Positions 40,860 through 52,110 of a DNA stretch of 64,000 nucleotides are shown here, piece after piece. Where the stretch lies: NCBI GenBank assembly GCA_035772735.1, contig JASDFA010000020.1, positions 106,234,001 through 106,298,000 on the forward strand, given 5' to 3'. Below the pieces are notes generated by a model. The model did not search any database. It was given only the letters and a program-made list of their open reading frames with translations, and was not told the DNA's origin. The DNA comes from Datura wrightii. Its lineage: Eukaryota > Streptophyta > Magnoliopsida > Solanales > Solanaceae. A program made the translations under genes and the position numbers. Within the stretch, counting starts at the first letter, position 1. Every line of letters starts with the position of its first letter.

Positions 40860-43119
40860 TTAACAAAATTTTAAAAAGATGTTATGGTAATTTAGAGGAA
40901 GAGTTAGATGAATAAGTAGAATTAGAATAAGAAGAACTAGATGATACATCTATTAGTCCGACTACTGAAGCTCCAATTCTGGATAATCCTCAGTCTAGAG
41001 CTCAATTTCCCCATGTACCTCCTACTAGAGGTAAGATGAAGATTGAATGTCCTAAAACTTCTGTTGTGTGGTAATTTATGCATCAAAATGAGAAAAAAAT
41101 GCTAGCTATTTGCAATAAATGTAAAAATATATATTTAAGCATCAATCTGATGGAAGCGAGGTGTGACGGGGTGGGAGGGGGGGTGGGGGAGGTTAAATAG
41201 ATATTTATTACAATGTTTGTAATAATTAAATAAATAGCGGCTAAAGCAGCCTCCAAGATCGGCGCTTCTAGTTCTGCCCCTATTGAATTGAAAGGGGGCT
41301 CCAACATAATTCAGAGCCAATTAGACCCTTCAAACCTAAATGTCCTTGTTACACAACAAAAGTATAGTAAAAATAGAGATAGTGAAAACATTGCTAAAAT
41401 GATTGTTGTTTGTGGTTTGACTTTCATTTTTTCTTCGCATCCCAGATTTATTATGTCTTATTCAAGAAACATATAACCCTTCACTTCAAGATTTTTTAAG
41501 AAACATGGTTAAACGGGATGTTTTTGAATTTCAAGCTAAACATTGTCATTATTTTTGCTTCTTATTTAGCTAATTAGATGGTAGAGTTTCTATTACTTAT
41601 GATATGGATCGTAGTATTAATGTCATTGATTATATAACTATTGCTATATATTGGATTGATCATAACTGAAACCTACAAAAAGAATCATAGGTATAAGATT
41701 CGTGAGTAGAGAAAAACTGCTTTGTATATAACATATACTGCAGCTGAAATTTTTAAAAGTTTGAGGGCTTTGTGACAAAGTAATGAGTATTACCTTAGAT
41801 AATGCTTCTAGTAATACTAGTGCTGTTAATATTAAGAGCTAGATTGTATCTAATTAATAATGATGCTTCTCATTTTAGATGTGCAGCTCATGTATTTAAT
41901 TTGGTTGTAAGTGATGATATTGAGTTATTTGATTCTGGGTATATAAAAGTTGAATATGCATGTTTTTGAATTTTTCAAATGAATAAAATTTTTAAAATTT
42001 GTGAATATAAAAATTATAGAATATGTGAACTTTCATATTGAAAAATTCCAAAAAAGTTAAAACTAGGTGAAATTCTTTATATGAAATATTAGAAGTTGTG
42101 CATATTTATATATAAAAGACCTATCACTATGACTTATAATACTTATAATACTGACCCAAAATAAAAACTTAATGATGATGATTGGGAGGAAGTAAATGAA
42201 CTTAATAAATTTTTAAAATTTTTTTATCAAGCAACAAAAATATTTTCTAACATGAATTTTCCCAATGTTTGTATAGTTTTAATAAATGTATGTGCTATTA
42301 CATCTAAATTTGTTGAATAAAAAAAATTAAAAATTTGCACCAGCTGTTGAGGCATGATTGAAAATTTAAATTTTCATTCCTATTCCTCAAATTTATTTAA
42401 TTGCTATTCTTTTTAGCCCTGAATATAAAGAGCGAGGTGCAAACAGAATGGTTCAAAAAATTTATGAAAATTTAGAAATTCAAGATTATGAAATCCCAAG
42501 TATGAAAAACTGTAAAAATAGTATTAAAGTGCATGCTAGAATAATGTATGACACCTACTGTTAGTTACAAACAAATAATGTAAATGTTCCTCAATCTTTT
42601 AGGGATCGAGTAGATACTCCCTATGAATTTGTACAAGATATTCTTGGTCTTGATTTTTCTGGCAATTGTGATTTTGATGAACATCTCAGTCAGGGACAAA
42701 AAAATATTACAAATGCTGACAACATCCCGTATATTTTAGATTGGTGGAGAGATCGTTGCACCGTATTTCCAATGCTTAGTAAGATGGTTTGAGACGTGCT
42801 AGCTATTCAAGTATCATCCATCGCTTTAGAGTCCACTTTCAGCGCGACAAGATCTCAAATCAGAGACCATTGATATTCATTAGTAGAAGACTGCTTGGAG
42901 GTATCACTTTTTTTCAGAGATTGGATCAATTCCAAGCGAAGAAATCATGGGCTACCGGAGTTAAATTCCCAACAAGAAGCTTTTTTAGATTCAACAATTA
43001 ATAGTGATAATGACATGAAAGCACAAGATCAACAACAATTTATGCTAATGCCAAAAAATGTTTTTTCTCAAATGATAAAAGAGTTTGAAAGAAATTTCAT
43101 AGGACTATACAAATATTAG
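40860..43119 (+). pseudogene. hAT transposase (BED finger, hAT dimerisation domain), decayed
   Basis: Pieces appear in the right order. BED zinc finger start at about 41050-41150 (KTSVVW, CNKCKNIY). Then SENIAKMIVVCGL (about 41380-41420), RDVFEFQAKHCHY (41510-41550), VSITYDMDRSIN, and VMSITLDNASSNT, the catalytic-domain segment with its Asp (about 41780-41820). Next come DDDWEEVNELNKFLKFFYQAT (42170-42240), the region around YKERGANRMVQKIYENL, and the C-terminal dimerisation region (DWWRDRCTVFPML to SLFFRDWINSKRRNHGLP, 42735-42960). The enzyme would cut and paste a hAT transposon. More than a dozen stops and several frameshifts make it a relic. Confidence 0.82.
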
Positions 43120-44511
43120 TATTATATTCGAGGCCTAGTTCAAAGAGATTCCTTCCTCAAAGGTACTGTGTAGATTAGGCGCTCTACTAATATTTGTAAA
43201 CTAGGGAACATGGTCGAGCTTCATGCGAGCGCTTAAGTATATGCATTCGAATTAATTTTCTTTCTGATTAATTATGCATTTGGTATGTTTTTAGACCATA
43301 TCATTATATCTTGTTTTCATTTTGTTAAGAAGATTATAATGATAAAAAATAAAGAAGGTTATCAAGTTTAGCATCTATTAATTAATGGATAGCATATTCT
43401 TAATAAATAAGTTGAAAAATATTCTCTAATAACACTTGTATTTCATTTTCAATTATACTTAATGCGTATTTGACAATAGAATTTGATGGGCACGTGTGCT
43501 TTTTATTGGAATACAAATGAAGGTTGAATCTTTAAACTACGACATATATTTTGTTGTACTTTTTTCCATGAAAGTGTAACAAATATTTTGCAGTATGAAA
43601 TAATTATAAAATAATAAACAAAGATATCAGCATGTCCCGTCATTCTTTGTCAGATTGATCTAGTAGAGGTCCTTTGTATATGTCATTTTTCAACCGCTCT
43701 TGGTCCTTTTTCAAATATGCAATGCACATTTGTATGATTTTTGCATATATTACATCCATTGTTATGTTAGGTTCTTTAGTTGCATTTGTAATTCAAAGAT
43801 AAATATTTTGGTAATTGTATAGAAGAACAAGGTAATATAATTAATAATGTTAACATCCGAACTAACTTGATGTGCATGATTTATATTATGTTTTTCCATT
43901 ATAGTATCGTGTATAAGTATTTGTATAATGACCCATCCATCATTAAGGGGTAATTAAGGCTTTAGCAACCAGTTTTGCCTAGATGCACGGTGGGGAGTGC
44001 TGAAAAGTTGGATTTAAGACTTGTATTTTGAGGGATGGGAAATGTGCAGGAAATTCAGAGCTACTGGTTAATGGGGATTGCTATAATGGTGGGAGTCTCG
44101 CTGCAGCGAGACCTTCATGATAGTTGGAGGTTTTCCATAGTAGGGAGGGAGAATTAGCTGTCGGGTCAGCTGTGGCAAGGTCTTGTCCACCATAGAGGGT
44201 CTGCTATAGCGATGATGGGAGGTAGTGACAGTTTAAGTTAGAATATTGGGGTCTTTCACTCCATTGCTCTAAGACACAAACTTGAGAGCAGAGCGATTTT
44301 CACAAGGCAAAGCATTTTCTCCTTCCCAAGGTAAGATTTCTAGCTAGCTCTCTTCTCATTCGATTCCCTAGAACCCTAGAATCAAAAAAAGTCTCTCATG
44401 GTGAAATTCTAGCCAAGAACTCTAGGGTTGTGAAAACTAGGGCGAGGGTTATGGGAATGACTGGGTATTGACTCCTAGGATTAAATGTGGGGAATGAACA
44501 CTTCTTACGGG
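43120..44511. other. No gene; possible old LTR remnant in the right half
   Basis: 43120-43950 is AT-rich and featureless to me. From about 43950 the composition changes to TCTGCTATAGCGATG-like GC-moderate sequence, followed by the kind of leader seen in gypsy LTRs. Together with 54678-54990, into which element F inserted, it may be one LTR, but I cannot find its ends. Confidence 0.35.
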
Positions 44512-44516
44512 AATGT
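44512..44516. repeat. TSD of element F, left copy (AATGT)
   Basis: Exact partner at 54673-54677. Confidence 0.93.
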
Positions 44517-47045
44517 TGTAATGCCCAGGGAGCTCAAAATCAACATCTGGGACTTAATTCAAAAAATCTGGAAAACTGCAGAAAAGTTGCAGAACAACCA
44601 ATCCGACGGTTCATTAAGTGACCCAACAACTCGTCAAGTTAACCATGGGAAGGATGCCAAGATTTTGTTTCAGTGTTCCTAACAGAAAACCCCACGAGTC
44701 GTTATCAGGCCCCACGACTCGTTATGTTGCCCGTTGCCAAGCCGGAGTTTTAGAATCGAGAAGTAGATAGTGTACTTGACGGGTGGTCACCATGGGTCGT
44801 AATCAGTGGGAACGACTCGTTGAGTGACCCGTGACCATCCTTGTATTAATTTCCCAGGAGGTGAGACAGTGTGGTCGATGACTAGTGACCACGAGTTGTG
44901 TCCAGTGACCACGACTCGTTAAGTCACTCGTGGTCACCCACTGGAGTTTCCAGGTAGTGTACCTTACGGGCATGACCACGAGTTATTTGCAGACACCACG
45001 ATTCGTTAGGTCATCTGTTAGGAGCACCTGGTAGTTTTTCCCAGCGAATTTCTGGGGACTATTTAGTAAATTCCTATTCTCCAAAGCATTAAACCACGTC
45101 TTTTAAGTATCAGTTTCATACATTTTAGTAGGGGTAATGGGTTCGTTTCATCATTCCCCACTCAAACTTTCTAGAAACAGAACGCAGAGTTCCTCTCAGA
45201 TCAGTTCAGAGCTTCAAACTACGACAGATCCTTCTTCTTCAATTCTCCAGCAATTCCTCCAGGCTTCTTCTTCAGGTATGTGGGATTTTAGCAAGGGGAT
45301 TGTTCTTCCTTTATGACACCAAGATCCCCCTCTGTTTCTTCTAGTAATTCTAAGTCCTGAGTTTTCGAGTATGAGAAATCTTCATGTTTATTCTCGGTAA
45401 TTTCACTTAGAATGGTGTTCATATTTATTTTTGATATAATCTTCATTAGTTTCTCATCAATTTGTCAGTATTATTACAGAAGTGAATATGATCCCTAACC
45501 TTTGAGTAAAGGTTTCTTGCTTATTAGATTTTCTTTAGTGAAGGAAGAATGCTTTGGGATGAATTCTTAGACTATTTTTCTTGCTATTCGCATGTGTTGG
45601 GTAAATATCCCATGAATGAGAATGAATTTTGCACTGTTGGATGAAACTCCCAAGTTCATTAAATTTGCCTTTTAGTTTGAATTTGTCCATGTTGACGGCA
45701 TGAATGATCTCTTTATTAGCTTCTTAGAAATTCAGTTAGTCAAAATACAGAACTCTATCAGTCTAGTCTTAGTCAGAACCATATTAGTCTAGCTTCAATC
45801 AGATTGTCCATAAGATGTCAACTGATCAGTTTGACTCCAGTTTATTTTCGAGGTGTCAGTGGTGCCTCCCAGTTTTCAGACTCAAATTTAGATTTCAGAT
45901 ATTTGGTATATTAGGCGGTCATGACATTTAGTTATAGCTCTGACCAGCCCCCAGGACCTCAGTTCAGTTATTAGTTGTTCTTAGATGGTTACAACGTTTC
46001 TAGATAAGAAGCTCTGACTGGTCTTAGAACCCAGTTTCAGAATTTGGTCCAATAAGACTCTCAGGGTACATGCAGTTATTTGTCCCTGACGAGTCTTGGA
46101 CCCCAATTTCAAGCTATCAGCTTAGTAGTTCAGTTTAGGTGTTCTAGTGAGAGTAGAACTTAGCACCGAGTAGGTCGGGGTTCCAGCGCACCTAGGTTCC
46201 CCGAACTACGTTACTAGCATAAGTTTTCAATATTATTTGTCCTGATGCCCCAGATATTTTGTGATCACCCAGTTCATGCCTTTATATCCTGGCAAGGTAT
46301 ATTAGGTCCTACTGGTGGGGTGTATACATTAGACTCCATGTCTAGCTCTCGAGGTTAAATGTCGGTTATAGACTCTCCCACTAGTCAGTTCACTCCAGTA
46401 TCAGAATAAGAAGCTCAGTTCGGTACAATATCTCATATTCAGTGATTCATACTTAGGGCATGTCCATGATCATTAGAAAGGGTCATCTTGACCATTTCAG
46501 ATTATATCGGTAGTTCAGCTCAGTACTTGTTGGTTATGACGTGTTATCTTAGTTCAGTCATTATAAACGATATGTATTTCCCACTTACTCAGTACATTCA
46601 AAGTACTGACGCATGTTTTTTTCATGCTATATCATTTCATGATACAGCCGTAGGTTCTCAGGTTCAGCACAGATAGCTACTCCAGTTTTAGAGCGTTCCA
46701 TTTCAGCAGATCAGAGTGTGAGTACTTATTATTGGAGGGCCTTGTTTACTTATTTCATTTAGTTATGGTCCTTTTTAAACTTAGAGTTAGCTGGGGACCT
46801 GTCCTAGCAACTCTTAAGTTAGATGGCTTTCAAACAAATATGCCTTTCAGTTTATTCAGGGTACTTAAAGATTTGAACCTTTACTTTTAGATTTGTGTTT
46901 CTTAAATACTTTATTCCATTATTTTTAAGTTCTGCTGTGCATGTGTACTGAGAATGTTAGTGTATGATAGACCACGGGTTGACTTGGGGTCACTTGTGGG
47001 TTCAAGTACCATGTTACGTCTAGTGTGTAGGCTTAGGGCGTGAAA
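44517..47045 (+). repeat. Element F 5' LTR
   Basis: 2529 bases, TGTAATGCCC to GGCGTGAAA (the 3' LTR ends GTATGACA). U3 has a palindromic ACGA(C/G)TCGT array (about 44600-45020). Tandem degenerate units lie at about 45905-46120 and the shared R/U5 block at 46194-46390. Confidence 0.93.
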
Positions 47046-47049
47046 AATT

Positions 47050-47061
47050 TGGTATTAGAGC
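47050..47061 (+). other. Primer binding site of F, initiator tRNA-Met
   Basis: TGGTATTAGAGC, four bases after the LTR; one mismatch to TGGTATCAGAGC. Confidence 0.88.
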
Positions 47062-47266
47062 ACTAGGTTTAGAGTATCCTTGGCAAGTCTGAAAGCCACA
47101 TCGAGTAGAGTCCTTTTCATGGGTGTGAAGTGCGCCACACTTATGACAAGGAGGCTACGAGATGTTATTAGGAAAGTTCCCCTTTTGCTCATGTTCTTTA
47201 TCGTGCGTTAAAGTCCTATTCCAAAGACAATTTTCTAAACCGTGTCCTTTTTCCTTTCAGTCAATA

Positions 47267-48475
47267 ATGCCTCCTCAACGTGGAAATGGGCAAAGAGCCG
47301 GAAACGCCAACAGACTCGCTCCACCAACTCCGTTAGTTCCTCAGGATTAATCCTTATCCACCGCCAAATTCAGGGTGGCCATTCAGTTGCTTGCTCAGAC
47401 CATCACCAATCAAGTGAACCAGCAGGTGGTTCCTGTAGCCACAAATGGGTCTGCAGCTGCTGAACGGGTGCAGGATTTCACCCGGATGAACCCTCCGAAC
47501 TTTCACGGAATAAAGGTGGGAGAGGACCCACAAGGCTTTGTAGATAAGGTTAGAAAGATCACACGGATCATGGGTATCAGCTCCTCCGAGAGTGGTGACC
47601 TGGCTGCCTTACAACTAAAAGGGGTAGCCTAGGTTTGGTACGAGCAGTGGAAGGAAGGGCGTCCAACGAAAGCAGGACCGATTGAGTGGGAGGAGTTTCA
47701 TACAGTTTTTCTGGATAGGTTCTTTCCCTAGGAGCTGAGGGAGGCTAAGATGGCAGAGTTTATGAACCTACAGCAGGGCAACCAGACAGTGGAAGAGTAT
47801 GCTCTGGAGTTTACTATACTATCAAAGTATGCTCCAGAGATGGTGGCCGAGTTGAGGGCTCGCATGTTGAAGTTCGTTAATGGAGTGTCTAATCTAGTCC
47901 TCAAGGAGTGCAGGACCCCGATACTGATCAAAGACATGGAGTTGTCCAGCCTAATTGTTTATGCTCAATAGATTGAGGCCGAGAAGATAAAGGATATGGA
48001 ATGAAAGAACAAGTGGGCGAGAACAGGCCAGTCAGATTTCAACCACCAGAGATCTGGTGGTAGTAGCCGCCCACAGCAGCAGAAGTAACCACAGAGGGCC
48101 CCAGCACCTAGTTCAGCCAGCGCACCAACATTTCGGTCCTGCCAGGATCGGAGGGGTGGGTCTTCTGGAACTCAGTCTCTAGCCCCCAGTACAGGAAACA
48201 AGTATCCATCTTGTCCCAGGTGTGGTAGAAATCACACAGGAGAATGCCTTTAGGGACGAGAGGGATGTTTCGGGTGTGGATAGCTTGGACACAGGCTTAG
48301 GGAGTGCCCATCAGCAGGGCGAGGAAGATTACAATCCACTACCTCATCAGCTCTAGCAGGCCGACCAACTCAACGGGCCAACCCATCAGGTACAAATGGC
48401 GGTCAACACTATAATCATTTTTATGCTCTCTCTTCTCATCAGGATCAGGAAATTTCACCTGACGTAGTTATTGGT
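47267..48475 (+). pseudogene. Element F gag (eight in-frame stops)
   Basis: One frame from the ATG at 47267. Capsid: QDFTRMNPPNFHG, VGEDPQGFVDKVRKI, WYEQWKEGRP, EEFHTVFLDRFFP, NQTVEEYALEFTILSKYAPEM, RMLKFVNGVSNLVLKE. Nucleocapsid: CPRCGRNHTGEC and a CX2CX4HX4C knuckle ending GHRLREC (48200-48310). Stops interrupt at about 47348, 47630, 47729, 47969, 48002, 48086, 48249 and 48282. Most are explained by a C-to-T or G-to-A change in a Gln, Arg or Trp codon. The frame itself is kept into protease, so gag and protease were one polyprotein. Confidence 0.9.
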
Positions 48476-48916
48476 ATGTTGCGTCTCTTTCATCTAGACG
48501 TGTATGCGCTCCTAGATCCAGGAGCTACTCTTTTGTTTTTAAATCCATATGTAGTAGTTCAATTTGGCATCAGTCTAGAGGTTCTATCAAAACCCTTCTC
48601 TGTTTCCACTCCAGTTGGCGAGTCAGTTAGAGCCAGCCGGGTGTATGGAAACTGCCTAGTCTCAGTCTTGAATAGAATCATTCCAGCTGATCTGGTAGAG
48701 CTAGACATGGTCGACTTTGACCTTATTTTAGGCATGGATTGGTTACACTCACGCTATGCCTCAGTTGATTTCAGGACTAGAGTTTTCAAGTTTCAGTTTC
48801 CAGATGAGCCCGTGTTAGAATGGTTGGGCAGTAATTCAGTGCCTAAGGGCAGGTCTATTTCCTTCCTTAATGCTCAGAAACTCTTTTCTAAAGGATGCTT
48901 ATACCATCTGGTTTGA
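48476..48916 (+). pseudogene. Element F aspartic protease
   Basis: Same frame as gag. Active site LLDPGATLLF, then VSTPVGESVRASRVYGNC and ELDMVDFDLILGMDWLHSRYAS, all well kept. It matures the polyprotein. A stop after YHLV (48914-48916) and a one-base change before NEFPDVFP separate it from reverse transcriptase. Confidence 0.9.
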
Positions 48917-48949
48917 GTTAACAATTCCACCTATGAGATCCCAGCCATT

Positions 48950-49870
48950 CAGTCAAATCCTGTTCAACGAGTTTCCAGATGTCTTTCCTAAAGATCTTCC
49001 TGGAGTTCCCCCTGAACGGGAAATAAACTTCGGGATAGATCTCCTTCCAGATACTCAACCCATCTCCATCCCTCCTTATAGAATGGCTCTAGCTGAGCTT
49101 AAGGAATTGAACCAGCAGGTAAAAGATCTTCTTGATAAGGGTTTCATCAGACCCAACATCTCTCCCTGGGGTGCTCCAGTGCTATTCATGCATAAGAAAG
49201 ACGGTACCCTCAGAATGTGCATAGATTACCGTCAGCTGAACAAAGTTATAGTCAAGAACAAATATCCCTTACCTAGAATTGATGACCTATTCGATCAGCT
49301 TCAGGGAGCCAATTCTTTTTCCAAGATTGACCTCAGGTCAAGATACCATCAGTTAAGGGTTAGAGAAAGTGACATACCGAAAACAACATTGAAAACTCGG
49401 TATGGTCACTATGAGTATGTGGTGATGTCCTTTGGGTTAACAAATGCTCTAGCAACCTTCATGGACCTAATGAATAGGGTTTTCAAGCCGTACCTAAATA
49501 TGTTCATCATCATATTTATCGACGACATTATAGTGTACTCCATAAATGAGGAAGAGCATGCCAATCACCTAAGGTTAGCATTGCAAACTCTCAGAGATTG
49601 CTAGTTATTCGCATGGTTCAGTAAATGAGAATTCTAGTTGATGTCTATGACCTTTTTGGGTCATGTGGTCTTAGTTGAAGGGATATAAGTAGATCCTCAT
49701 AAAATAGCAGCAGTGAAGGATTGGCCCAGACCTACCTCTCCGACAGAAATTAGGAGTTTTCTGGGCTTAGCGGGTTATTACCGACGATTTGTAGAAGGGT
49801 TCTCCTCCATAGCCTCTCCTCTGACCAAGTTAACTCAGAAGAAGGTGAGATTCAAATGGTTAGATTAGTG
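48950..49870 (+). pseudogene. Element F reverse transcriptase
   Basis: NEFPDVFPKDLPG, KGFIRPNISPWGAPVLF, CIDYRQLNKVIVKNKYPLP, FSKIDLRSRYHQLRVRESDIPK, VMSFGLTNALATFMDLMN, and catalytic FIDDIIVYS (about 49517-49543), with both aspartates. The first 214 or so codons are open to 49602. Four stops follow in the thumb before RSFLGLAGYYRRFVEGFSSIA. The LRSR in place of LRSG may itself be damaging. Confidence 0.92.
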
Positions 49871-50345
49871 TGAGAAAAGTTTTCAGGAGTTGAAGGTTCG
49901 ACTCACTACCCCTACAGTGTTAAACTTCCTAGAAGGAACAAATGGGTTGGTTATATATTGTGACGGCTCCAGAGTTGGACTTGATTGCGTTTTGATGCAG
50001 AGGGGCAAAGTGATAGCCTATGCCTCCAGACAACTCAAAGTTCACGAGAAAAATTATCCAACTCATGACGTGGAGTTGGCAGCGGTGGTATTCACATTAA
50101 AAATATGGAGACACTACTTGTACGGAGCTCACGTGGACGTATTCACAAATCACAAGAGTCTTAAGTACGTATTTAGCCAGAAGGACCTAAACCTTTGATA
50201 GAGAAGGTGGTTAGAGCTCCTGAAAGATTATGACATGAGTGTGCTGTATCACCCGGGCAAGGCCAATGTGGTGGCTGACGCCCTAAGAAGGAGATCTATG
50301 GGAAGTATAGCTCACTTTAAGGGAGGAAAAGGGAGTTAGCAAAGG
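49871..50345 (+). pseudogene. Element F RNase H
   Basis: Continues the reverse transcriptase frame. LVIYCDGSRVGLDCVLMQRGKVIAYASRQL, THDVELAAVVFTLKIWRHYLY, VDVFTNHKSLKYVF (the usual TDHK is TNHK, an acidic residue lost), then stops and YHPGKANVVADAL. Confidence 0.88.
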
Positions 50346-51864
50346 ATGTTCGGTTAGGAGTGCAACTAGTAGACTCAACCGAAGGTGGATCAGTAGTACA
50401 AAACGGGTCAGATTCATCTTTGGTAGTTGAAGTTAAGTCTATACAAGATGAAGATCCAGTTCTACTTAAACTCAAGGAGGCGGTTCTTAGAAAATAAGTT
50501 GAGGCTTTCTCCCAAGGGGGAGATGGAGTGCTCCGTTATCAGGGAAGGTTGTGTGTGCTAGATATCGGTGAGTTGAGACAACAGATTTTGGATAAGGCAC
50601 ACAACTCAAGGTATTCTATTCACCCTAGTGCCACTAAAATGTATCGCAACTTGAGGGACATTTACTGGTGGAACGACATAAAAAGAGACATTGCCGAATT
50701 TGTAGCTAAGTGCCCGAACTGCCAGCAGGTCAAGGTGGAACATCAAAGGCTAGGGGCATGACTCAAGATATCAGTATACCCACGTGGAAGTGGCAAAAGG
50801 TAAATATGGACTTTATTACAAGTCTACCTCGAACTCGCCGGCAACATGACTCTATCTGGGTGGTAGTAGATCGGATGACCTAGTCAGCTCACTTTCTCCT
50901 AGTCAGAACCATAGATTTAGCTGAGGATTATGCTAAAATTTACATTCGGAAGCTGGTTAGACTTTATGGGGTACCCTTGTCCATCATTTCAGATAGGGGA
51001 GCCCAGTTCACCTCCCATTTTTGGAAGTTTTTTCAGAAGGGACTTGGCACTCAAGTCAAGCTTAGTACAACTTTTCACCCACAGACAGATGGGCAAGCTG
51101 AGAGGACTATTCATACTCTAGAGGATATTCTAAGAGCGTGCGCGATCGATTTTAAGGGAAATTGGGATGACCAGCTGCCTCTTATCGAGTTTTCGTACAA
51201 CAATGACTATCATTCCAGCATTCAGATGGCCCCATTTGAGGCATTGTATGGTAGGAGGTGTAGATCTCCTATAGGTTGGTTTGAAGTTAGTGAAGCTACT
51301 TTGATAGGGCTAGACTCAGTTCATGAGGCAATACAGAAAGTTCAGCTCATCCGAGAAAGGTTAAGAACAACTCAGAGCTGCTAGAAATCTTATACGGATG
51401 TGCGGAGAAGAGAGTTGGAGTTTGCAGTTGATGATTGGGTGTACCTGAAAATTTCACTCATGAAAGGGGTGATGAGGTTTTGAAAGAAGGGGAAGCTTAG
51501 TCCAAGGTATGTGGGACCTCATAGAATTTTGAGGCATATCGACAAGGTATCCTATGAGCTAGAGTTACCTTCAGAACTAGCAGCTGTACATCTAGTTTTC
51601 CATGTATCACTTTTGAAAAAGTGTATCGGAGATCCAACCTCTGTGGTGCCATTGGATAATGTGGCAATCAAGGATAGCCTCACCTATGAGGAGGTACCAG
51701 TTCAAATCCTGGACTGACAGGTTCGTAGATTGAGGAATAAGGAAATAGTTTTAGTCAAGGTTTTATGGAGGAATCAACAAGTTGAAGGAGCTACGTGGGA
51801 GGCTGAAGCAGATATGAGGGACAAATACCCACACTTGTTCTCTACCGAGTCTATTGCAGTTTGA
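50346..51864 (+). pseudogene. Element F integrase with chromodomain
   Basis: The zinc-binding domain (50528-50757) has SIHPSATKMYRNLRDIYWW and intact CPNC. The core, from 50758 in a new frame, has VNMDFITSLPRTRRQHDS, LSIISDRGAQFTSHF and DGQAERTIHTLED, with the D,D,E triad complete. The C-terminal domain (VDDWVYLKISLMKGVMRF, KLSPRYVGP) and chromodomain (RLRNKEIVLVKVLWRN, GATWEAEADMRDKYPHLF) end at 51864. About five in-frame stops. The chromodomain is characteristic of Tekay-type elements. Confidence 0.9.
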
Positions 51865-52110
51865 TATGTGAATTTTGTTTTAAGACCTGAACTAGTTGTT
51901 GAATTTAGTTCATGTATCTAAATTTTCTTTCTGACTTTGGTTGTGTTTATGAAAAGAAAAATTCAGTTTAGTTATATTCTCCAAATTGGAGGTAGTCACT
52001 TCGGTCGTTTTGAAGTTGAATGAGAAGTATTTAAATGTTTTGATTGTTCTTTTTCTGGTTGCTATGAGTTTTCTAACATTTGAGGATGAATGTTTTCAAG
52101 GGGGAGATAT
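51865..52110 (+). other. Element F 3' untranslated region and polypurine tract
   Basis: Non-coding; ends TCAAGGGGGAGATAT (tract 52098-52110) immediately before the 3' LTR. Confidence 0.82.
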
